Shown piece by piece: positions 1-5,516 of a stretch of DNA of 5,516 nucleotides (position 1 is the first letter of the stretch; the number at the start of each line of letters is the position of its first letter). Position numbers and translations under genes: made by a program. Origin of the DNA: Mobilitalea sp. (lineage in GTDB: Bacteria; Bacillota_A; Clostridia; Lachnospirales; Lachnospiraceae); NCBI GenBank assembly GCA_029974875.1, contig JARKQP010000429.1, positions 1 to 5,516 on the forward strand. The letters are read 5' to 3'. The notes under the pieces were generated by a model. It made no database searches, was not told the DNA's origin, and saw only the letters and a list, made by a program, of their open reading frames with translations.

Positions 1-36
1 CTATGCATTACCTAAAACACTGGAAGGAGCTTACAA
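1..36 (+). repeat. Left terminal inverted repeat of the IS
   Basis: It pairs with 1494-1529 read on the opposite strand. The outermost 10 bases (CTATGCATTA) match perfectly. An inner block, 28-36 (AGCTTACAA), also matches perfectly, with a patchy middle (9 of 17) between. The transposase stop codon (31-33) and its last Leu codon (34-36) lie inside the inner block, so this end is both coding and a likely transposase binding site. Confidence 0.85.
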
Positions 37-1404
37 ATGTGTAATAGACCACATTTCGGCAATATCATAAAGGCGAGACATACCCCGCCATAGAACTTTG
101 ACACCAGGCATTCCATCGCTTTTTCGACCAAGGAAACCTCCAAGTCTTGCAACCATCATCATGGCTTCAAACAAACTCGGTGGCTTTACTGGCGGAACGG
201 AAGTATGATTTACAAAGCAGAAAAGTGCTTGCCACTCATGCTCTTTGAAAACGGCTTCACAGCTAATATCAGGGTTTTCTCTTGACTCATATGTCATGTA
301 GAGTATCTTCCAAGCGATTATAGAATAAATCGTTATAGCTTTTTCTAATCGCTCAGCAACCCCTAATTGAAGGTCCTTGATCTGGCAGCCGCTTTTCAAA
401 GTATAGTGAAATCTTTCAATCTTCCAGCGTTGCGTATACCTTTTAATCATTTCAAGCGCATCCTCAAGACTTTCAACCGGAAGGTCGGTTAACAAAAGCC
501 AGTGGATGGGTTTGACACCTTTTGGAGGAACACTAACTTCCTCCACTAAAACTGAATATAGCTCCAAGTTGGGTGCACCTTTGGTAAACGGCTTGTTCTT
601 GGGAGGCCTTATGAGTACAGGACAGAACTTTATCCGTACTTTTGCAGGTCGTGTGGGTACCTTTTGCCGTGTATTACGAGGTACTTGAATGATAACCTCT
701 CCGGCAGAATCTTGGTTCTTCATGACTGAATACAGAGTAGTGTAGTTTTCGTCCATAACCCTTCGGTTCTTTGATGCTCTTAACAGCATATGACGATTAG
801 TAGCTATACCATGTTGAAAAAGCTCATATATGTCAGCTTCCCGGTCACATACTGTTATCACTTTTACACCTGAAGGCACATTCTCAAGACTCTGGTCCAT
901 ACACTCAATCCACTTGTAACTTTCCTTTTCTTCAATTGGAAGCAGCTTGTGGTCTCGATTTTCATCAATACCGTCTCTGGACCAGTACTTTTGGTACAAA
1001 AGTCCCAATGCTACACCTTCGGGCGTAACCGCCAATGCTGAGTGCAAAAGCATTCCTTTTTTCTCCTTAGACTGGGAGTAAAGGCCAATACCCTCAGTGC
1101 CTGGATGGTGTGAGAAATCTACAGCTGTTGTATCTTGTATAACAAGAACCTCATCATAGTTTTTCATTCTTTCAAGGGTTTTTAAACAATGACCTGATAG
1201 AATAACATTTGGTGAAATATTTTCGTTGTCAAGCATACTATAACATCCTTTTGTCCCCTTCCAGCCTCCAAGTGCTTCGGGGAGTGTAGCCTTAGGATTT
1301 GCAGCAAGTTTCTTGGTGACATCAATAAGCCGCTTTGCTAAACGGTCGTCACGTATAAATGCTTGCTCAAATTCTTTATCAACCCAACTTGTATTAGTAT
1401 CCAT
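31..1404 (-). CDS. IS4-family DDE transposase (Tn5-like), intact
   Basis: This 457-residue protein is predicted to cut and join the ends of the surrounding IS. Residues about 5-80 resemble the Tn5-type N-terminal DNA-binding domain, including the GGWKGTKGCY stretch. The catalytic core shows all three acidic residues: D91 in IQDTT, D187 in CDREADIYEL, and E330 within the IS4 signature Y323-x2-R326-x3-E330-x6-K337. The C-terminal part (about 400-450) has the LGGF-x-RKSDG-PG-K-LWRG pattern of Tn5-type dimerisation domains. Length and residue spacing are close to Tn5 transposase, whose triad is D97, D188 and E326. The ATG at 1402-1404 is preceded by GAGGG (1411-1415) at a spacing of 6. There is no frameshift or internal stop, so the protein is probably active. 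The stop codon lies within the left terminal repeat. Confidence 0.95.
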   Translation of the reverse strand: MDTNTSWVDKEFEQAFIRDDRLAKRLIDVTKKLAANPKATLPEALGGWKGTKGCYSMLDNENISPNVILSGHCLKTLERMKNYDEVLVIQDTTAVDFSHHPGTEGIGLYSQSKEKKGMLLHSALAVTPEGVALGLLYQKYWSRDGIDENRDHKLLPIEEKESYKWIECMDQSLENVPSGVKVITVCDREADIYELFQHGIATNRHMLLRASKNRRVMDENYTTLYSVMKNQDSAGEVIIQVPRNTRQKVPTRPAKVRIKFCPVLIRPPKNKPFTKGAPNLELYSVLVEEVSVPPKGVKPIHWLLLTDLPVESLEDALEMIKRYTQRWKIERFHYTLKSGCQIKDLQLGVAERLEKAITIYSIIAWKILYMTYESRENPDISCEAVFKEHEWQALFCFVNHTSVPPVKPPSLFEAMMMVARLGGFLGRKSDGMPGVKVLWRGMSRLYDIAEMWSITHL

Positions 1405-1433
1405 TCAGATCCCTCACTTTATTTATGTTTCTG

Positions 1434-1461
1434 ATTGGATACTGCCATATTTAGTTGTCAA
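1434..1461 (-). promoter_or_regulatory. Possible transposase promoter
   Basis: On the minus strand a perfect TTGACA -35 (1456-1461) is followed, after a 16-base spacer, by TCCAAT (1434-1439), a 4-of-6 match to the -10 consensus. Transcription would begin near 1427 and leave a leader of about 23 bases carrying the ribosome site. It sits inside the IS between the right repeat and the transposase start, where a promoter is expected. The -10 is weak, so this is a tentative call. Confidence 0.4.
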
Positions 1462-1493
1462 AGTTCAAATGATAATTTTGCCACTTCCTTCTG

Positions 1494-1529
1494 TTGTAAG
1501 CTTTTCCCAACGTTACAGCTAATGCATAG
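1494..1529 (-). repeat. Right terminal inverted repeat of the IS
   Basis: This is the reverse-complement partner of 1-36. The outer block at 1520-1529 and the inner block at 1494-1502 are identical to the left end. The bases between differ at 8 of 17 positions. It ends 22 bp before the start codon of the downstream permease gene. Confidence 0.85.
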
Positions 1530-1539
1530 TATCTTGATT

Positions 1540-1546
1540 GGGGGAG
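1540..1546 (+). promoter_or_regulatory. Ribosome binding site fixing the start of the fusion permease
   Basis: GGGGGAG lies 5 bases before the ATG at 1552. The same frame stays open upstream to a TTG at 1435, but those 39 codons lie mostly inside the IS (through 1529). The site therefore supports the ATG at 1552. It lies just outside the right IS end, so translation of the permease has survived the insertion. Confidence 0.8.
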
Positions 1547-1551
1547 AATTG

Positions 1552-3528
1552 ATGAAAATTCGCATTAGATGGTTGATACCTTCCATAATTGCAGTAGTCA
1601 TATTTATAATTTGCCTTGCATTCCATCTTCTTGTACAGAATTCTTCAAACTTATTAGAGAATTCCAAAATAGAAACAGGAACACAAAACTTCAGTGTTGC
1701 ATATGACAAGTCAAAAAAGATTACATTGGTAGGAACGTATAAGAACAAGCTTGTTGCATTTAACGAAAAGGCAGAAAAGCTCTGGGATTTCAAAACAAAT
1801 GGTCCCGTAAGAGAGATAAAAATTGATGAAAAAGCAGGTCAGGTATTTGTTGGATGTGAAGATAGGAATGTTTATATTCTTGACATAAAGGATGGGACCC
1901 GGAAGAGAATTATTAAAGTGCAAAGAAGGATATACAGCATCGATATAAACAGTGATGCTTCCATGATAGCCGTATCGGCCGGAGTATCTGCCATAAAACA
2001 CGGTCTGTATATTTATGATAACAATGGCAATATGCTATGGAAGAAAGACATAGGTTCCATCTCAAAAAAAGTCGCTTTCAACAGCGATTATTCAAAAATC
2101 TTTCTTGTAACGGACAGAGCGGAAGTAATGGCTTTTGACCTGAGCGGAAAGCAAACCGCAGCTAAAAAACTCAATTACGCTATTGCAGATATGGATATCA
2201 ACAGGCCTTTAAAATTGGTTGCAGTACTGACAGGAAACGGCGCATACTACCTTTTCAATGACGACCTGAAGCAAATTGCTGCAAACAATTTCAATGGCAC
2301 CGGAAGGAGCATAGCACTTTCCGAAAATGGCAGATGGGTTGCAGCAGGTGTACAGGAAGGCATATTTTACATAGCCGACAGGAACGGCGAGAAGGTATTT
2401 GAGACCAATATCAACAATGCAATAACCAGTATACTATTTGATGATGATGCTGCATACATGACAGGTACCGGAAACTTCCTGTACAACATTAGAACCGGTG
2501 CTCTGGAGTCCATAAAAAGTCTCAACATGCTTAAACTGGTTGCAGGGATTTTGATATACGCAATACCCATAATTGCAGTGGTACTTATCATACTGGCCTT
2601 TGAACCGTTGAGCAATAGAATTGTAAAAGTCTTTAAGATACTCAAAAAGCATAAATTAGCTTATCTGATGCTGGCACCGACCTTCGTGCTGCTTGTAATA
2701 TTCGCTTATATACCTGTTGTGAGAGCATTTGCCATGTCCTTTACCAATTGGAGCATCGTAAATAATAATGCGCTGACAATAAAGTTTATAGGGTTGGAAA
2801 ACTTCAGGCTTATGTTTGAAGAAGGCTATTTTCTTCTGGGTCTTAAAAATCTCTTCATCTTAGGCAGCACTACACTTCTGAAGCTGCTTACCATACCTCT
2901 GCTTGTTGCTGAATTGGTGTTTCTAATGAAGGGTGCAAGAAGAAAGTATTGGTTCAGGTTTCTATTCGTATTGCCTATGGTGGTGCCGACAGTAATTTCG
3001 GCGCTGATATGGCAGAATATCTATGATCCTAACATGGGCTTACTGAATAACCTTCTGGGTCTATTCAATATGGAAGCTTTGCAAAGGGTATGGCTTGGGG
3101 ATCCGGCTGTTGCCATTTGGGCCATAGTATTTATGGGCTTCCCATTTATAGATGCTTTCGCTTTTCTGGTTTATTACGGCGGACTCATCAATATTTCACC
3201 TGAGCTTTTTGAGGCTGCGAAAGTAGACGGCAGCAACAGATGGTGGAGTTTTACAAGGATACATCTCCCCCTCATAACTCCTCAGATAAAGATGCTTATT
3301 ATTCTTTCGTTTATCGGGGTAATCCAAAACTTTACGCCTATTCTCATACTTACAAATGGAGGACCGGGGGTTGAGACATACGTACCGGGTCTTGAGCTTT
3401 ACTACAATGCGACATCATACGGCAGATACGGTTACGCATGTGCTCTTGGTGTTGTGATGTTTATTGCGATTTTTGCGATCACTATGCTGAATATGAGAAT
3501 AAAAACTGCTTCCGAGAATGAATTTTAG
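1552..3528 (+). CDS. MalF-like sugar ABC permease fused to an N-terminal extracytoplasmic beta-propeller
   Basis: This 658-residue membrane subunit belongs to a CUT1-type carbohydrate ABC importer. Residues 7-28 form a membrane helix. Residues about 46-320 are soluble and divide into seven units of 40-43 residues (starting near 46, 86, 127, 170, 210, 250 and 290) with PQQ/WD40-like strands such as LYIYDNNGNMLW. Residues 327-350 form a second helix. A basic linker (355-369) leads into a standard six-helix core (about 371-393, 433-458, 466-489, 517-540, 578-600 and 628-648). The EAA loop that grips the ATPase is at 551-577: E554-A-A, D559-G560, LPLITP. The basic linker and the EAA loop both fall inside the cell, which places the propeller outside. 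Ordinary MalF-like subunits of this group are about 300 residues long. The next gene follows after 11 bases. The substrate is unknown. A propeller fold is inferred from repeat spacing, not from a search. Confidence 0.88.
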   Translation: MKIRIRWLIPSIIAVVIFIICLAFHLLVQNSSNLLENSKIETGTQNFSVAYDKSKKITLVGTYKNKLVAFNEKAEKLWDFKTNGPVREIKIDEKAGQVFVGCEDRNVYILDIKDGTRKRIIKVQRRIYSIDINSDASMIAVSAGVSAIKHGLYIYDNNGNMLWKKDIGSISKKVAFNSDYSKIFLVTDRAEVMAFDLSGKQTAAKKLNYAIADMDINRPLKLVAVLTGNGAYYLFNDDLKQIAANNFNGTGRSIALSENGRWVAAGVQEGIFYIADRNGEKVFETNINNAITSILFDDDAAYMTGTGNFLYNIRTGALESIKSLNMLKLVAGILIYAIPIIAVVLIILAFEPLSNRIVKVFKILKKHKLAYLMLAPTFVLLVIFAYIPVVRAFAMSFTNWSIVNNNALTIKFIGLENFRLMFEEGYFLLGLKNLFILGSTTLLKLLTIPLLVAELVFLMKGARRKYWFRFLFVLPMVVPTVISALIWQNIYDPNMGLLNNLLGLFNMEALQRVWLGDPAVAIWAIVFMGFPFIDAFAFLVYYGGLINISPELFEAAKVDGSNRWWSFTRIHLPLITPQIKMLIILSFIGVIQNFTPILILTNGGPGVETYVPGLELYYNATSYGRYGYACALGVVMFIAIFAITMLNMRIKTASENEF

Positions 3529-3539
3529 GAGGAAATGGA

Positions 3540-4385
3540 ATGAGACTGATCAAATCTGAACGGACAAGAAGTAATATATCACAGGCACTCATAATAATCT
3601 GCGCTCTGATTATGCTGTTCCTTGCATTTATACCTATAATGCTCATGATATTCCAGTCGATGAAGTCTCAAGTACAGATCTATGGGAACTTCTGGAGCTT
3701 ACCTGATCCCATACAGTGGTCCAATTACTCTTCTGCTGTTAAGGCGCTGTACTTGAATATGTTCAACTCAATCATTACTGTTGGTGTATCAACTGTACTT
3801 TCAGTCCTGCTGGCATCCATGAGCGGATATGTGCTGGCAAAACTCGACTTTCCCGGCAGAAAGGCATTGTACATAGCCATTGTAAGTATAATGATGATAC
3901 CTTCCGTTCTGACCCTTACACCGCTTTTTAAGCTTGTGGAGGAGCTGGGGCTTAAGAACAACTGGTGGGCGCTGATACTGCCATGGATTAGCGGAGGCCA
4001 GGTTTTTGGAATAATCCTTTGCAGGACTTTCATAATGGAACAGCCTAAAGTTCTTTTTGAATCTGCCAGAATTGACGGAGCAAACGAACTGCAAGCCTTC
4101 TTTAAAATAGCTCTGCCTCTGGCAAAGCCAATATTGGCGACTTTGGCAATAATGAACATGATAGGCTTCTATAATGATTATGTGTGGCCCCTTATGATAA
4201 TAAGTTCCACAAGCAAGCAGGTTATCACAGTAGCTGTGCAGGTATTTACGGGCTCACTGGCCAAAACAAACATAGGGGTCATGGTGGCCGGCTATGTGTT
4301 TGCCACCATACCGCTGCTGATCCTGTTTATGGCGGGCTCAAGGCTTTATATGGAGGGAATTACTTCCGGTGCAGTGAAAGCCTGA
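3540..4385 (+). CDS. MalG-like sugar ABC transporter permease
   Basis: This 281-residue inner-membrane subunit is the expected partner of the preceding MalF-like protein in a CUT1-type sugar importer. Six hydrophobic segments are visible (about 15-38, 75-98, 108-130, 142-163, 198-220 and 245-267). The EAA loop is at 171-197: E174-S-A, D179-G180-A, and LPLAKP. The Ala-to-Ser change in EAA is a common variant. The C-terminus EGITSGAVKA is typical of MalG-type subunits. Its ribosome site AGGAGG (3527-3532) overlaps the stop codon of the upstream gene and sits 7 bases from the ATG, so the two genes are almost certainly co-transcribed and translationally linked. Neither an ATPase nor a binding protein follows. 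A shared ATPase encoded elsewhere, as with MsmK-type proteins, is usual for such pairs in Firmicutes. The substrate cannot be told from the sequence. Confidence 0.95.
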   Translation: MRLIKSERTRSNISQALIIICALIMLFLAFIPIMLMIFQSMKSQVQIYGNFWSLPDPIQWSNYSSAVKALYLNMFNSIITVGVSTVLSVLLASMSGYVLAKLDFPGRKALYIAIVSIMMIPSVLTLTPLFKLVEELGLKNNWWALILPWISGGQVFGIILCRTFIMEQPKVLFESARIDGANELQAFFKIALPLAKPILATLAIMNMIGFYNDYVWPLMIISSTSKQVITVAVQVFTGSLAKTNIGVMVAGYVFATIPLLILFMAGSRLYMEGITSGAVKA

Positions 4386-4396
4386 AAGGCTGGCGG

Positions 4397-4419
4397 GACA
4401 AGGGATCTACCCCCTTGTC
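4397..4419. terminator. Hairpin between convergent genes, possible bidirectional terminator
   Basis: GACAAGGG (4397-4404) and CCCTTGTC (4412-4419) form a perfect 8-bp stem with a 7-base loop. It starts 12 bases after the permease stop, and its loop holds the sulfatase stop codon (4407-4409). A smaller stem, AGCCT/AGGCT (4379-4383 with 4387-4391), overlaps the permease stop. Neither side shows a T-tract, so it is not a canonical intrinsic terminator. It may instead mark transcript ends or block read-through from the opposite gene. Confidence 0.45.
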
Positions 4420-5516
4420 TCCCCGATTTGCTCCCTAAGCGCTTGAACCCTGCTCCCGGCATCCAGGTGCACGTCCATTTGCTTGAGGAGCCTTCTTTTC
4501 ATTTCCTTGAGAACCTCCTCCATGGATGGATTATTTATAAGATTGTTCATTTCAAAGGGATCCTTTTCAAGGTCATACAATTGATGAACCTCATTTTCCG
4601 CTGCCACATATTTGTAATTCTTATAGTAAAGCGCCCTCTGTACCGCATGGACATTAAAATGCCCATAATGCTGCGCCATGAAATCCTCCCGCCAGTCTGC
4701 CATATCGCCCTTTAAAAGGGGCACAAGGCTTTTTCCATCCATATTTCCAGGCGGTTCCATTCCGGCTATTTCCAGAACGGTGGGCACCAGATCAAGGTTG
4801 CTTACCAGCTTATCCGACACCATTCCTTTGATAACTCCCGGGCCCCGGATCACCATGGGAATATGCATGACCTCTTCCATCATATCACCGGCCTTGTCAA
4901 CCATCCCTCCATGACTTGCAAGGGCATCTCCATGATCCGCCGTATAAATTACAAGGGTATCCTCAGCAATGCCCTGCTGCTCCAGTTTATCCAGCAGCCT
5001 TCCGATGGCCTTGTCTATATAAGAATAGCTTTCATAGGCTCTTTTCATAATCTGCTGCCAATCCTTCCACGATTTGCAGGGATTGCTTTTTTCTATTCTA
5101 TCCCGGAATTCCTTTGAAAATCCGGGCAAATGATCCATCCTGTCACCAAAGCTCGGATATTCTTCTATTTCACCGGCATTGATGATGTCCGACGCTTCTA
5201 GAGGAACCTGGAAGGCATGATGCGGTCCCCAGGTATCCACTCTCATAAAAAACGGCGTGCCTTCTTGAACCCTCTGGTCCATCCAATTCATGGCCCTGGA
5301 CACCAGAAAATCTGCTTCATGGACCGCCCCCGGCGTTTTGATGCAGCCTGAAGAGTAAGTGTTGAAATTTTCCGCCTCTGTCAGGTCATACTCACCTTTT
5401 GCCCACGTCCTGTTATCTGTTTCTATTCCCCACTCCTGGCAATATACCGGATTATCCAGACCATTCTCCTGCAGATATTCCCTGTATTCCCCTGTCAGAT
5501 ACGGGTTTCCGTATCC
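4407..5516 (-). CDS. S1-type sulfatase, C-terminal part (N-terminus beyond right edge)
   Basis: The fragment of 369 residues is open to the window edge. It belongs to the alkaline-phosphatase-like sulfatase superfamily, which hydrolyses sulfate esters, here possibly on a glycan. Visible motifs, numbered from the window edge, are: WGPHH at 96-100, with the active-site His region; YTADHGD at 191-197, with metal-binding D194 and H195; and K208 shortly after, in the usual active-site Lys position. HIPMVIRGPG, LDLVPTVLEIAG and the C-terminal LYDLEKDPFEMNNL block (313-326) are all typical of the family. The CxPSR/CxxSR signature carrying the formylglycine precursor should lie in the missing N-terminal part. 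An internal GTG at 5301-5303 is not the start, because family-like sequence continues upstream without a stop. The gene converges on the permease operon with a 21-base gap. G+C looks higher than in the permeases. The substrate is unknown. Confidence 0.92.
   Translation of the reverse strand, partial: GYGNPYLTGEYREYLQENGLDNPVYCQEWGIETDNRTWAKGEYDLTEAENFNTYSSGCIKTPGAVHEADFLVSRAMNWMDQRVQEGTPFFMRVDTWGPHHAFQVPLEASDIINAGEIEEYPSFGDRMDHLPGFSKEFRDRIEKSNPCKSWKDWQQIMKRAYESYSYIDKAIGRLLDKLEQQGIAEDTLVIYTADHGDALASHGGMVDKAGDMMEEVMHIPMVIRGPGVIKGMVSDKLVSNLDLVPTVLEIAGMEPPGNMDGKSLVPLLKGDMADWREDFMAQHYGHFNVHAVQRALYYKNYKYVAAENEVHQLYDLEKDPFEMNNLINNPSMEEVLKEMKRRLLKQMDVHLDAGSRVQALREQIGETRG

Larger units (their letters stand above)
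1..1529. mobile_element. IS4-family (IS50/Tn5-like) insertion sequence
   Basis: The element is bounded by a 36-bp imperfect inverted repeat (1-36 against 1494-1529, 28 of 36 positions matching) and carries one intact transposase on the minus strand. The length of about 1.53 kb fits IS4-family elements with a single ORF. The right boundary is well set: the repeat match stops at 1529, and host sequence with the ribosome site of the next gene follows. The left boundary coincides with base 1, so the element could in principle extend further left, and the target-site duplication cannot be checked. The right-flank bases that would form one copy of a duplication begin at 1530. There are no passenger genes. 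The interior outside the transposase (1405-1493) holds only its promoter region. Confidence 0.88.

Noticed and set aside
1455..1476. Outward promoter from the IS toward the permease (TTGTCA at 1455-1460, GATAAT at 1471-1476)
   Set aside because: The spacer is only 10 bases, far from the usual 16-18, and no better pair was found between here and 1540. The TTGTCA overlaps the reverse complement of the transposase -35.
1435..1551. In-frame 39-codon extension of the fusion permease starting from a TTG inside the IS
   Set aside because: Most of it is IS sequence, including the right inverted repeat. A strong ribosome site sits just before the ATG at 1552, and the N-terminal helix follows that ATG directly.
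3725..4159. Minus-strand open frame of 144 codons inside the MalG-like gene
   Set aside because: It lies wholly antisense to a clear permease gene, lacks recognisable motifs and is best explained as a shadow frame.
4184..4438. Plus-strand open frame of 84 codons across the end of the MalG-like gene
   Set aside because: It overlaps the permease in another frame, shows no family resemblance and has no ribosome site of note.
5301..5303. GTG as the start of the sulfatase gene
   Set aside because: The frame stays open for another 71 codons to the window edge, the N-terminal catalytic part is missing, and there is no clear ribosome site. The gene is truncated by the window.
1..5516. CRISPR array, tRNA or rRNA genes, riboswitch
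   Set aside because: No regularly spaced direct repeats, cloverleaf-like sequence or conserved RNA motif was seen. Coding sequence and the IS account for almost all of the window.

Overview
The window reads as a piece of a low-to-moderate GC Firmicutes genome, most likely a Clostridia member. That assignment is inference. It rests on strong AGGAGG-type ribosome sites, AT-leaning coding sequence, a split MalF/MalG-type sugar permease pair and an IS4-family element. No gene here fixes the species.

Layout. (1) Positions 1-1529 are a complete-looking insertion sequence of the IS4 family, IS50/Tn5-like. It has 36-bp imperfect terminal inverted repeats and one intact minus-strand transposase (31-1404) with a full DDE triad. 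The window starts at the outer edge of the left repeat, so the left flank and the target duplication cannot be seen. (2) Positions 1530-1551 are the only non-IS sequence left before the next gene, and they hold its Shine-Dalgarno site. (3) Positions 1552-3528 and 3540-4385 are a two-gene plus-strand operon for the two membrane subunits of a carbohydrate (CUT1-type) ABC importer. The first subunit is unusual. A roughly 280-residue domain, which I read as a seven-bladed beta-propeller, sits between two extra N-terminal membrane helices and ahead of a standard MalF-like core. The second subunit is an ordinary MalG-like permease. (4) A 21-bp gap with a hairpin separates the operon from a convergent gene. 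(5) Positions 4407-5516 (minus strand) are the C-terminal 369 residues of an S1-type sulfatase that runs off the right edge.

How they may work together. The two permeases should pair in the membrane, each offering an EAA loop to an ATPase that is not encoded here. No substrate-binding protein is present either. The propeller is predicted to face outside, where a binding protein would dock. The sulfatase next door hints at use of sulfated glycans, but it is convergent, so that link is weak. The IS lies only 22 bp upstream of the fusion permease. It has either displaced the native promoter or cut the permeases off from upstream operon genes.

The main candidate for something under-described is the propeller-permease fusion. 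I cannot judge its novelty without a database search.
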